DNA from: Candidatus Nanopelagicales bacterium
GTDB taxonomy: Bacteria > Actinomycetota > Actinomycetes > S36-B12 > UBA10799
Assembly: GCA_030699055.1 (NCBI GenBank)
Contig: JAUYKX010000323.1
Coordinates: 1-7,393 of the forward strand
Length of the DNA: 7,393 nucleotides
Direction: 5' to 3'
The notes under the pieces were generated by a model, which was not told where the DNA came from, ran no database searches, and worked only from the letters and a program-made list of their open reading frames with translations. The translations under genes were made by a program, and so were the position numbers. The first letter of the stretch is position 1; the number at the start of each line of letters is the position of its first letter. This document shows, in pieces, positions 1 to 5,633 of the stretch.

Positions 1-48
1 CGTCGCCAGCACCGCCAACAACAACCCACCAACCAACGTCCGTTTCAT
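1..48 (-). CDS. N-terminus of an exported protein (5' partial, runs off the window)
   Basis: Only the first 16 codons are present, from an ATG at 46-48 to the window edge. They read M-K-R-T-L-V-G-G-L-L-L-A-V-L-A-T: a short positive n-region followed by a hydrophobic stretch, as in a Sec or lipoprotein signal peptide. A strong Shine-Dalgarno sequence, GGAGGA on the minus strand (52-57), lies 3 nt upstream of the ATG, which is the main reason for calling a gene in so short a fragment. The product is probably secreted or membrane-anchored, in keeping with the two exported proteins encoded upstream on the same strand. Nothing about its function can be seen. The terminator at 399-450 separates it from the secreted-protein gene, so it probably has its own promoter within 49-398. 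Confidence 0.6.
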   Translation of the reverse strand, partial: MKRTLVGGLLLAVLAT

Positions 49-333
49 CAATCCTCCGCTGCTTCTCGACCCGCGATGAGGCTATGGTCGAGATGATTCT
101 GGCGCAGATCACGTCACCCATGCGCAGTAGCGAACACGTGATCACATGCTGTCACAAATGACCGGAAAACCGTCCATTCGTCATTCGCCGCGCTTCGCGG
201 GGGCCTACTTGCTATAGAGAAGGAGTTGACGCTCCCCAGAAATCACTGTTGCCGCAGGTCGCTCTGGCTAGTGGCTCTGGCGCCGCGACAGACCCTCGGA
301 GCGCGCATTCTGCGCCAGCGGACTTCCCAGCTC

Positions 334-360
334 CCCGCCGGTCCACCGACCCGCCGGTCC
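334..360. repeat. Short direct repeat, 11 bp twice, 16-bp period
   Basis: CCCGCCGGTCC occurs at 334-344 and again at 350-360. It is GC-rich and could be low-complexity drift or the result of a small tandem duplication. No function is evident. Confidence 0.45.
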
Positions 361-367
361 GCACTGC

Positions 368-393
368 GGCGATTGAACCGAGGCGATTGAACC
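368..393. repeat. Short tandem repeat, 12 bp twice, 14-bp period
   Basis: GGCGATTGAACC occurs at 368-379 and 382-393 with a 14-bp period. It lies just downstream of the UUCG terminator in the minus-strand sense. It looks like a local tandem duplication; a protein-binding role cannot be excluded but nothing supports one. Confidence 0.6.
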
Positions 394-398
394 AGCGC

Positions 399-450
399 GG
401 ATGAAATAATCGAAGGCCACCTCGCCGCCGAAGCGGCGAGGTGGCCTTCG
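399..450 (-). terminator. Rho-independent terminator with UUCG tetraloop
   Basis: Positions 411-428 and 433-450 form a perfect 18-bp inverted repeat around a 4-nt loop. In the minus-strand transcript the loop is UUCG closed by a C-G pair, the exceptionally stable C(UUCG)G tetraloop. Downstream on the same strand (410 to 399) comes ATTATTTCATCC, a short U-rich tract. The hairpin begins 16 nt after the stop codon of the secreted-protein gene (466-1227). On the plus strand no T-run follows, so it appears to act only on minus-strand transcripts. Confidence 0.9.
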
Positions 451-465
451 ATGAGGTTGTACCTC

Positions 466-1227
466 CTATAGATGCACGTTCTTCCCGGCGAAGTATGCGT
501 GGTAGGTGGCGGTCTCGTGAGCCCTCTCCAGCACGTGAACGTCGAAGGTCTTGCCAAAGGTTCGCACCGAGACGCGACCCCGCTTGTTCACCGAGACCCG
601 GAAGAAGCGCTTCGCCCTGCGGTCACCCATCACCTTGCCGTGGTGCGATCCGAGAACCTGCACATGCACCTTCTCGCCAGTGTTGGTCTTGCAGGCACGG
701 CTGCGAAGGACGGTGACGCCACGCTTCTTCACCTTGGCCGGCAGTCCGGCGCACTGCAACACCTGGGTGGCCTTGCCGCTTGGGGTAGGCCCGGGAGTCG
801 GCTTGGGTCCTGGGCCCGGAGGAACCAGCGTCAGGTCGGTGACCGTCGCCGGTATCCCCAAAATGGTCATCGACCCGCTGTAGACATAGCCTGCGCCGTC
901 CAACGAAATCGCCACGGTGTGGCCGGAGGCGGTAACATCCGCAGTAATTTTCGTCGGCGTGATAGTCGCTTTGGCGACAGCCAGCGGGACCTGACCCGAG
1001 CCAGTCATGTAAATGGTGACCTCCCCGGAACCGGTCCCATCGTCTCCGGTAATTTCGCCTCCCTGGATCGGCAAAGTCAACACCGAAGCTGAAATGTGGC
1101 CGGTAGCTGCCACCCCGTATTTGGTAGTTGCATCTGCTTGGGCCGGTGCCGCAGCCATCAAGGTCCCCACGCCGAGAGCGGCGGCCCCCATCACTGCGAT
1201 CGCTCGCTTTCCGAATAATCTTGTCAC
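466..1227 (-). CDS. Sec-secreted two-domain protein of unknown function
   Basis: A 253-residue protein with a clear Sec signal peptide: basic n-region (residues 3-8), Ala/Gly-rich hydrophobic core (9-27), and probable cleavage after A-Q-A at residue 31. The mature N-terminal region (about 32-135) is Thr/Val/Gly-rich with alternating polar and hydrophobic residues, suggesting a beta-sandwich. A Pro/Gly linker (about 136-149) follows. The C-terminal domain (about 150-253) is rich in Lys, Arg and His, is predicted mostly beta, and has two cysteines (159 and 179) that could form a disulfide. The start is a GTG, chosen because AGGAG lies 8 nt upstream and the signal peptide begins there. The gene is monocistronic, with its own candidate promoter (1272-1299) and a strong terminator (399-450). 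I do not recognise the family. The basic domain could bind cell-wall anionic polymers or nucleic acid, but that is inference. Confidence 0.85.
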   Translation of the reverse strand: MTRLFGKRAIAVMGAAALGVGTLMAAAPAQADATTKYGVAATGHISASVLTLPIQGGEITGDDGTGSGEVTIYMTGSGQVPLAVAKATITPTKITADVTASGHTVAISLDGAGYVYSGSMTILGIPATVTDLTLVPPGPGPKPTPGPTPSGKATQVLQCAGLPAKVKKRGVTVLRSRACKTNTGEKVHVQVLGSHHGKVMGDRRAKRFFRVSVNKRGRVSVRTFGKTFDVHVLERAHETATYHAYFAGKNVHL

Positions 1228-1271
1228 TGTCTTTACTCCTCACGTAGTGGACCGGTGCCGGTCGGGATCTT

Positions 1272-1299
1272 CTTATCAGCGCTTGGATGCGTCACGCAA
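1272..1299 (-). promoter_or_regulatory. Candidate promoter of the secreted-protein gene
   Basis: On the minus strand a -35-like TTGCGT (1294-1299) is followed after 16 bp by a -10-like GATAAG (1272-1277). Transcription would start near 1265, about 38 nt ahead of the GTG at 1227, leaving room for the AGGAG ribosome-binding site. The match is partial, so this is a proposal from position and hexamer similarity only. Confidence 0.35.
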
Positions 1300-1393
1300 A
1301 CCAAGCGGTACAACTCCGTCTACCTATCCTCCAAACAGGTCATAGCTGTGGGTTGCCTCCACCCCATCAGCGCGGATCGATGTACCCGGCTCC

Positions 1394-1430
1394 TTACCCG
1401 AGAGGATCAGCGGCTGCCCCTCTCGGGTAA
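1394..1430 (-). terminator. Hairpin downstream of the lipoprotein gene, probable U-less terminator
   Basis: TTACCCGAGAGG (1394-1405) and CCTCTCGGGTAA (1419-1430) form a perfect 12-bp stem around a 13-nt loop, starting 24 nt after the stop of the lipoprotein gene. In the minus-strand direction the sequence after the stem has no U-run (AGGAGCCGGG), so it is not a canonical intrinsic terminator. Hairpins lacking a U-tract have been described as terminators in actinobacteria, and its position between two co-oriented genes fits that role or a role in 3'-end protection. Confidence 0.6.
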
Positions 1431-1454
1431 CCAGGAATTCAGCAGAACCTTCGG

Positions 1455-2981
1455 CTACTCGCCCTCAGGAGCCGGTGACTCGCCCGGGCCGGGCGATTCC
1501 TCCACCGGCGGGGACCCGGCACTGGCTGGCAGATCCGGTCCGACCGGCCACTGGCGCAGTCGGTAATCGGGGTTGTAGCCGCTCTCCGCCCCCAGCAGGC
1601 GAGTTGTGTTGACCACGGTCGGGAAGATGTCGTCGCGCACCATGTCATTGACGATCGCGATGACGCCCTGCACCGACTGCGGCGTGAAGTTGCAGTGACC
1701 GGCCCCGTAAGCCACCGATCCCTTCTCCGGGTAGGAGCCAGGCGGGGAAGTTACGTTGATCTTGAGTAGTCGTAGTTGGTCGGCGCCCGCCCGGGCCGCC
1801 ATCACGGCCGGCATCGACTCGTTCTGCACTATCGCCTGAGCGTCGTACTCGGTGTGAAGAGTGACAGTTGGCACCCGCACCTGGCCGGTCAACGCACCGG
1901 ATTGGCTGGCGGCCTCCCGGGCAGCCGGGTCAGCGGCCACCCGCTTGCCCTTGTTGGCCATCGCCAGGTACTTGTCGACGGCCTTCTTGTCGAAAATGGC
2001 CAGCACCTCGCGTTCGGACTTGGTCACCCGCGCCCCGTAGTCGGTGTCAACATTCGTCGACGGATTTCCACCGAATTGCTGTTCGATCTCAAACCGACCG
2101 ACGGTGCTCCGGGCCACAATCGCGGACAATGCATCGGGGACCGTGACCGCTTTGCCCCGAAGTCCGCTGCCGGAGTTGACGGCATTCTTGGTGGGGATTT
2201 CACCCGCCGCGGCGATTACCGCCAGCTGCATGCCGCCCGGTCCGTAGACGTCCGCCGCCGCCTTCCGCACGGCGGCCATCGCCTCGCGGTAGCTCTTGGC
2301 CGCCTCGGCCGCCGACTTGTAGTCGGACAACTTCATTCCGGGATAGAGCAGCGTCTTGACCAGGTAGGCGGCGTCCAGAGCCAGGTCGTAGTTGGGGTTG
2401 ACCCCGGCCAGCAACCCGCACATCGGAGCGGAACCGTTCACCCAGTCCTGCCGTTCGGCGGCCAGCGCGCTGGACACCGCACCCACGCCCTGCCCCCACG
2501 AATAAACCCGGTTCGGCTGTCCGACCTGGGACAGGAAGTGCTCTCGGAGCTTGCCCATCGCCTGGACCTGCGCCTCCACCGGCCAGCCGGTTCCGGGGGT
2601 AGATAAGCCCGCGAGTGCATACCCAGCGGTGAGCAGCCCGTCAGCCGCCGCCCGCGATTGGGTTGCCCATCCGGGCGCCACCTCGGCAATGGCTGCGGTG
2701 GACGCCCCGGAGGCATCCCGCGCTGGGGCATCCGGCGAGTAAACCAACAGGCTGCCGTTCCACCTGGTCGGCATCACGATCTCGAATGGGAACCCGTCGA
2801 TAACTCCCGCACACGTCTCCGGAGTGCAGGCCGTGAACTGCACGTTGGTTGACGTGTCACGCACGTTGGGGCCCTGGTCGCCGCTATCCGACGAGCAACC
2901 TGCCACACCCAGGAGCGCCACCGTCCCGACTGCCGCGACCGCCACCAGCGACCGCCCCAATTTTCCACCGGAATTGACCAT
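1455..2981 (-). CDS. Lipoprotein, alpha/beta-hydrolase type, catalytic Ser apparently replaced by Gly
   Basis: A predicted surface lipoprotein of 508 residues from the ATG at 2979-2981. An in-frame ATG at 2988-2990 would add three residues but directly abuts the only SD-like element (GGCAGGA), which is well spaced for 2981. Residue numbers below count from 2990. A signal peptide ends in lipobox L-L-G-V-A-G-C with Cys32 as the lipidated residue. The body resembles secreted actinobacterial alpha/beta hydrolases (esterase or tannase-like): the elbow region R-V-Y-S-W-G-Q-G-V-G (161-170), a following P-M-C-G-L-L-A-G segment (189-196), a likely acid Asp383 in H-T-E-Y-D-A-Q, and a likely catalytic His432 in G-A-G-H-C-N-F-T. 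The elbow has Gly168 (codon 2487-2489, GGC) where the nucleophilic Ser of G-x-S-x-G should be, and no other G-x-S-x-G is present. The C-terminal tail (about 493-511) is Pro/Glu/Gly-rich and disordered. It may be a pseudoenzyme or binding protein; a hydrolase using another residue is possible. The gene stands alone between its own promoter and hairpin. Confidence 0.85.
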   Translation of the reverse strand: MVNSGGKLGRSLVAVAAVGTVALLGVAGCSSDSGDQGPNVRDTSTNVQFTACTPETCAGVIDGFPFEIVMPTRWNGSLLVYSPDAPARDASGASTAAIAEVAPGWATQSRAAADGLLTAGYALAGLSTPGTGWPVEAQVQAMGKLREHFLSQVGQPNRVYSWGQGVGAVSSALAAERQDWVNGSAPMCGLLAGVNPNYDLALDAAYLVKTLLYPGMKLSDYKSAAEAAKSYREAMAAVRKAAADVYGPGGMQLAVIAAAGEIPTKNAVNSGSGLRGKAVTVPDALSAIVARSTVGRFEIEQQFGGNPSTNVDTDYGARVTKSEREVLAIFDKKAVDKYLAMANKGKRVAADPAAREAASQSGALTGQVRVPTVTLHTEYDAQAIVQNESMPAVMAARAGADQLRLLKINVTSPPGSYPEKGSVAYGAGHCNFTPQSVQGVIAIVNDMVRDDIFPTVVNTTRLLGAESGYNPDYRLRQWPVGPDLPASAGSPPVEESPGPGESPAPEGE

Positions 2982-3019
2982 GGCGCGCATCCTGCCACGG
3001 TTCGGCCATCCGAACGCGC

Positions 3020-3048
3020 AGATTGGACCCCACGTCGCGCCCGGTCAA
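3020..3048 (-). promoter_or_regulatory. Candidate promoter of the lipoprotein gene
   Basis: On the minus strand TTGACC (3043-3048), one base from the -35 consensus, is separated by exactly 17 bp from CAATCT (3020-3025), a weak -10. Transcription would start near 3013 and give a leader of about 32 nt before the ATG at 2981. The -35 match and spacing are good and the -10 match is poor. Confidence 0.45.
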
Positions 3049-3055
3049 CTATCGA

Positions 3056-3074
3056 TTGAGCCTCAACTGCTCAA
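3056..3074. promoter_or_regulatory. Candidate operator: overlapping inverted repeats
   Basis: TTGAGCCTCAACTGCTCAA contains two overlapping symmetries. TTGAG-C-CTCAA (3056-3066) is a palindrome, and TTGAGC-N7-GCTCAA (3056-3061 with 3069-3074) is a second inverted repeat sharing the left arm. It sits 7 bp upstream of the proposed lipoprotein -35 box and about 30 bp upstream of the -10 of the divergent nucleotidyltransferase module. That is a natural place for a regulator controlling one or both directions. The obvious candidate binder is the Xre-type protein encoded at 4080-4388; this is inference from position. Confidence 0.4.
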
Positions 3075-3104
3075 ACCCCCGCAGCGCGAATGTATCGGAT
3101 CCGG

Positions 3105-3110
3105 TACAGT
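3105..3110 (+). promoter_or_regulatory. -10 box placed for leaderless transcription
   Basis: TACAGT fits the actinobacterial TANNNT -10 pattern. Six bases separate it from the A of the ATG at 3117, so transcription would be expected to begin at or very near the start codon, giving a leaderless mRNA. No good -35 is visible 16-18 bp upstream, which is common for such promoters, and no Shine-Dalgarno sequence precedes 3117, which agrees with leaderless initiation. Confidence 0.5.
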
Positions 3111-3116
3111 ATGCCG

Positions 3117-3461
3117 ATGGCCTATCCAGTTGCCGAGCTGGCCGTGGCGCTGGCAACCAGCGACACCTCGGACTACGTGAGGCTGGTTGCGGACTGGCTC
3201 GCTCACGGAGACCTGGACGACAGCGAGCCAACTCCCACGGGCCTGCCGGTTCCGGATGCACTCGTCGCCGCTGCGGTCGCCTACCGGTGCACCCGGACCG
3301 GCGACAGAGCGCCGGCGTGGACCTCCAGGCCCGACCGCTGCCTCGGTACGTTCTGGCACCCGGGCGATGACCGACTGTTCGCGTATTCCTTGGCCCATGC
3401 GCCCACGGATTTCCTGGTCAGAGGCGTTGTCGTTGAGCAGGATTCCCTGGTATCGGTATGA
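3117..3461 (+). CDS. Small unknown protein, first gene of the nucleotidyltransferase module (putative antitoxin part)
   Basis: A 114-residue protein from ATG 3117, chosen because a -10 box lies 6 bp upstream. In-frame ATGs at 3111 and 3090 are alternatives, but both would lie upstream of the expected transcription start. The sequence is soluble-looking, with a helical N-terminus (about 4-30) that includes V-A-D-W-L, a Pro-rich turn (38-46), a helix P-D-A-L-V-A-A-A-V-A-Y (46-56), and a C-terminal part with W68, W80 and a final R-G-V-V-V-E strand (102-107). There are no membrane segments, HTH or catalytic motifs. The gene overlaps the nucleotidyltransferase by ATGA (3458-3461), so the two are translationally coupled and probably function together. 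From memory, similar segments occur in actinobacterial proteins encoded beside DUF6036 nucleotidyltransferases, sometimes after an HTH domain; I cannot verify this. By position it could be all or part of an antitoxin. Confidence 0.75.
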   Translation: MAYPVAELAVALATSDTSDYVRLVADWLAHGDLDDSEPTPTGLPVPDALVAAAVAYRCTRTGDRAPAWTSRPDRCLGTFWHPGDDRLFAYSLAHAPTDFLVRGVVVEQDSLVSV

Positions 3462-4093
3462 GCGATACACACCACGGCCCCCTGCTCAGCCGATACGAGA
3501 TCATCAGACTGCTTGAGGAGCTGGGAGCGGATCTGTCGGCCCACGGCATGAAAGCGCAGCTATTCATTGTCGGTGGTGCCGCCATGACGCTCGCGTTCAA
3601 TACGCGGCGTCTCACTCGCGACGTGGATGGGGTGTTCGAGCCAAAGTCGGTCGTCCATGCGGCAGCCCGGCGAATCGCGGCCCGGCACGAAGGGCTACCC
3701 GACGACTGGCTAAACGACGCCGTGAAGGGACTTCTGCCAGGTCCGGACCCGGAGGCAAGAGTCATTATCGATCAACCCGGCGTCTCGGTGAGTGTGCCCT
3801 CAGCGCGCTATTTGTTGGCACTGAAGGTACAGGCCGCCCGGATCGATCGCGATGACGACGACATCCGGTTCCTCGCCCGCCAGTGCCGCGCCTCGTCCGC
3901 CGACGAGGTTCTTTCCATCGCCGAAAACGTGCTTGGGAGCAAGCGCCTGCTTCCGAAGTCGCAGTTCATCGTGCAACAGATTTTCCCTCCGACAAGTCAC
4001 ACCTCGCCATGGCAGCGCATCGTGCGCTGGTGGGGTGGCCGCCGGTCGTCGGCCCCTTCGGGTCACGAGAGGAGTGATCGTGGTCGCCGGTGA
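3458..4093 (+). CDS. DUF6036 / AbiEii-like nucleotidyltransferase (putative MenT-type toxin)
   Basis: A 211-residue cytoplasmic protein with the signature of the DNA polymerase beta-like nucleotidyltransferase fold. F-I-V-G-G-A-A-M (36-43) supplies the GG motif, and T-R-D-V-D (53-57) supplies the two metal-binding Asp residues, 55 and 57. Further on, Y-L-L-A-L-K-V-Q-A-A-R (118-128) followed by R-D-D-D-D-I (131-136) matches the conserved Lys and Asp-rich segment of AbiEii/MenT-type enzymes. The length is close to that of these toxins, some of which nucleotidylate tRNA acceptor ends. After about residue 180 comes a basic, probably disordered tail (R-W-W-G-G-R-R and onwards). No separate SD is obvious; the start lies in the ATGA overlap with the preceding gene, and the 3' end overlaps the HTH gene by 14 nt, so all three are one transcription unit. 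The fold is fairly sure; a toxin role is inferred from family and context. Confidence 0.85.
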   Translation: MSDTHHGPLLSRYEIIRLLEELGADLSAHGMKAQLFIVGGAAMTLAFNTRRLTRDVDGVFEPKSVVHAAARRIAARHEGLPDDWLNDAVKGLLPGPDPEARVIIDQPGVSVSVPSARYLLALKVQAARIDRDDDDIRFLARQCRASSADEVLSIAENVLGSKRLLPKSQFIVQQIFPPTSHTSPWQRIVRWWGGRRSSAPSGHERSDRGRR

Positions 4094-4388
4094 TGTCAGC
4101 GCGCCGTCGAGCGATGCGATCACGCTTGGGCCAACCCCGGTCGCCGAAGCGCTACGCAGCGCCAGGCGGAACGCGGGCCTGTCTGTCAGTGCCTTGGCGC
4201 GAGCTGCCAAGACATCGCGAGCCGCCGTATACGCCTACGAATCCGGCGACCGTGATCCGGGCGTCACGACCGCCTTGCGACTTCTCCATCACTGCGGCGC
4301 CGTCGTCAACGTCGTGCCGGTCGGCATCCCCGAAACGCCACGCCCCGCGCGACGTGGCAAACGCCGATCCACCCGATCAACTACTTGA
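4080..4388 (+). CDS. Xre-family helix-turn-helix protein, third gene of the nucleotidyltransferase module
   Basis: A 102-residue protein from a GTG at 4080, selected because AGAGGAG ends 5 nt upstream. A much longer open frame extends 5' but lies inside the nucleotidyltransferase gene. Residues about 21-78 form an Xre/Cro-type HTH: V-A-E-A-L-R-S-A-R-R-N-A-G-L-S, then the helix pair with S-A-L-A-R-A-A-K-T-S-R-A-A-V, then the typical Y-E-S-G-D-R-D-P. A short C-terminal tail (88-102) is strongly basic. It probably binds operator DNA, possibly the inverted repeat at 3056-3074, and represses the module. The gene starts within the last 14 nt of the nucleotidyltransferase, and its last 8 nt overlap pilC on the opposite strand. 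In many toxin-antitoxin loci the Xre protein comes first; here it comes last. Confidence 0.82.
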   Translation: MVAGDVSAPSSDAITLGPTPVAEALRSARRNAGLSVSALARAAKTSRAAVYAYESGDRDPGVTTALRLLHHCGAVVNVVPVGIPETPRPARRGKRRSTRSTT

Positions 4389-5604
4389 TCAGTTCAAACA
4401 CCTTGAATATCGGCAGGTAAAGAGCAATCACCATCGCGCCGACCATCGCGCCGACAAACGCGATCATCAGAGGTTCGATCAGGGAGGTCAGGGCATCGGT
4501 GGTCGCCTCCACCTCCGCGTCGTAGAACTCGGCAATCTTGCCCAACATGGTGTCGAGGGCGCCGGTGTCCTCCCCCACGGACATCATCTGCACCATCATC
4601 GAGGGGAAAACGGGATGCTTGGCCAATGGCCGGGCCAACGGTTCGCCATTGCGGACGGAGTTCTGCACATCCCTCATCGCCCGGACGACGACCACGTTGC
4701 CGGACGTGTCGGCCACGATGTCCAGCGCCTGCAGGATCGGCACACCGGCATGCACCATCGTTCCCAGATTTCGGGAGAAGCGGGCCAGCGCCACCTTCTG
4801 AAACAGCACGCCGAACACCGGCATTTTCAGCTTCATCGGGTCGACCACGTTCCGCACGCCGGGCTTGTACTTGACCTGCTTCCACGTGATGAGCAGAGCG
4901 ATCAGAAGAATGACCAGGAACGGCGTGCCAACGCGGAGGGCATTGGACATCGCGACCAGAATCTGGGTCGGCAGGGGTAGTTCACCGCCGAGCTGCTGGA
5001 ACATCTCGGCGAAAACCGGCACGATGAACACCAGCATGATGATCATGGCCAAGATCGCGATTACCGCGACGACCACCGGGTACGTCATCGCCGACTTGAT
5101 CTTCCCGTGCAATTTGACGTCGGCCTCGAGATTCTGCGCGATCTGCAGCAACGCGCTGTCGAGGAACCCGCCGACTTCTCCCGCCCGAACCATGTAAATC
5201 ATCAAAGGGGGGAAGACCGTCGGATGCCGGGCCAGGGCCTGAGACAACGAACTGCCCGTCTGCACGTCCGTTCGTACCTTCGACAGCACCCCGGCCAGGG
5301 TCTTGTTCGTGGTCTGGGACTCAAGGATGGTCAGCGCCCGCAGCAGTGGCAAACCGGCGTCGATCATCACCGCGAGCTGACGCGCCATGACCGCCAGCTC
5401 CTTGAGTTTGATTCGGCCGCCGAAACCCGGGATCTTGATCTCAGTGCGCAGCCCACCGCCGCCAACCGCGTTGATCGACATCGGGGCCATGCCCATGCCT
5501 TTGAGCTTCGTCGCCACCTCCGAGGATGACTCGGCTTCAATCTTGCCCTTGACGACCTTGCCGCTGCGATCGCGGACCTGGTACTCGAACGACTTCGGGG
5601 ACAT
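4381..5604 (-). CDS. pilC: Type IV pilus inner-membrane platform protein PilC (GspF family)
   Basis: A 407-residue polytopic membrane protein that anchors the pilus motor ATPases PilB and PilT and helps extract pilins from the membrane. An N-terminal segment F-E-Y-Q-V-R-D-R-S-G-K (6-16) typical of PilC/GspF is followed by two copies of the T2SF domain (about 70-193 and 273-395). The duplication shows in F-P-P-L-M-I-Y-M-V-R-A-G-E-V-G-G (131-146) against F-P-S-M-M-V-Q-M-M-S-V-G-E-D-T-G (333-348). Three membrane segments can be seen at about 173-196, 222-242 and 377-397. The length is normal for the family. The ATG at 5604 is preceded by AGGTGAG at a spacing of 5-6 nt. The gene follows pilT by 29 nt and is evidently cotranscribed. 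It is the last gene of the block: its stop lies within the 3' end of the convergent HTH gene, leaving no room for an intergenic terminator. Confidence 0.96.
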   Translation of the reverse strand: MSPKSFEYQVRDRSGKVVKGKIEAESSSEVATKLKGMGMAPMSINAVGGGGLRTEIKIPGFGGRIKLKELAVMARQLAVMIDAGLPLLRALTILESQTTNKTLAGVLSKVRTDVQTGSSLSQALARHPTVFPPLMIYMVRAGEVGGFLDSALLQIAQNLEADVKLHGKIKSAMTYPVVVAVIAILAMIIMLVFIVPVFAEMFQQLGGELPLPTQILVAMSNALRVGTPFLVILLIALLITWKQVKYKPGVRNVVDPMKLKMPVFGVLFQKVALARFSRNLGTMVHAGVPILQALDIVADTSGNVVVVRAMRDVQNSVRNGEPLARPLAKHPVFPSMMVQMMSVGEDTGALDTMLGKIAEFYDAEVEATTDALTSLIEPLMIAFVGAMVGAMVIALYLPIFKVFELIK

Positions 5605-5633
5605 CAGCGCTCACCTAACCCACTGCCCATAAC

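Larger units (their letters stand above)
49..398. other. Intergenic stretch without a convincing gene
   Basis: About 350 bases with no credible coding region. The long minus-strand open frame across it runs through the terminator, and its composition is Arg/Pro-rich, as expected of a shadow frame. It must hold the promoter of the gene at 1-48, but no clear -35/-10 pair could be assigned on the minus strand. Visible elements are an 8-bp palindrome GTGATCAC (138-145), a small 5-bp hairpin CCGCG-CTT-CGCGG (188-200), a plus-strand extended -10-like TG-C-TATAGA (210-218) with no gene to drive, and two pairs of short direct repeats at 334-393. Confidence 0.5.

Noticed and set aside
128..156. Possible CRP-like site around GTGATCAC and TGTGAC in the upstream region of the left-edge gene
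   Set aside because: The half-sites do not have the TGTGA-N6-TCACA spacing, and no promoter could be anchored next to them.
210..286. Plus-strand extended -10 (TG-C-TATAGA, 210-218) followed by AAGGAG and a TTG-started small frame
   Set aside because: There is no -35, the TTG sits too close to the AAGGAG, the translation is Arg/Leu-rich without any pattern, and no plus-strand terminator follows. A small RNA cannot be excluded but is unsupported.
243..557. Minus-strand open frame with an SD-like AGGAGGT at about 461-467, overlapping the secreted protein's stop codon
   Set aside because: The only codon at suitable spacing after the AGGAGGT is ATC. The frame then runs straight through the UUCG terminator and has Arg/Pro-rich shadow composition.
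1776..2606. Long plus-strand open frame (276 codons) antisense to the lipoprotein gene
   Set aside because: It has His/Arg/Gly-rich composition, no SD and no recognisable domain. It is explained as a shadow of high-GC codon use in the lipoprotein gene.
3891..3908. Hairpin CCTCGTC-CGCC-GACGAGG inside the nucleotidyltransferase gene
   Set aside because: The stem is only 7 bp, within coding sequence, with no U-tract; such stems are expected by chance in GC-rich genes.
3852..4079. 5' extension of the HTH frame back to ATG 3852 (178 residues)
   Set aside because: The extension lies wholly within the nucleotidyltransferase gene and translates to Ser/Pro/Arg-rich sequence; the GTG at 4080 has a good AGAGGAG site and begins just before the HTH domain.
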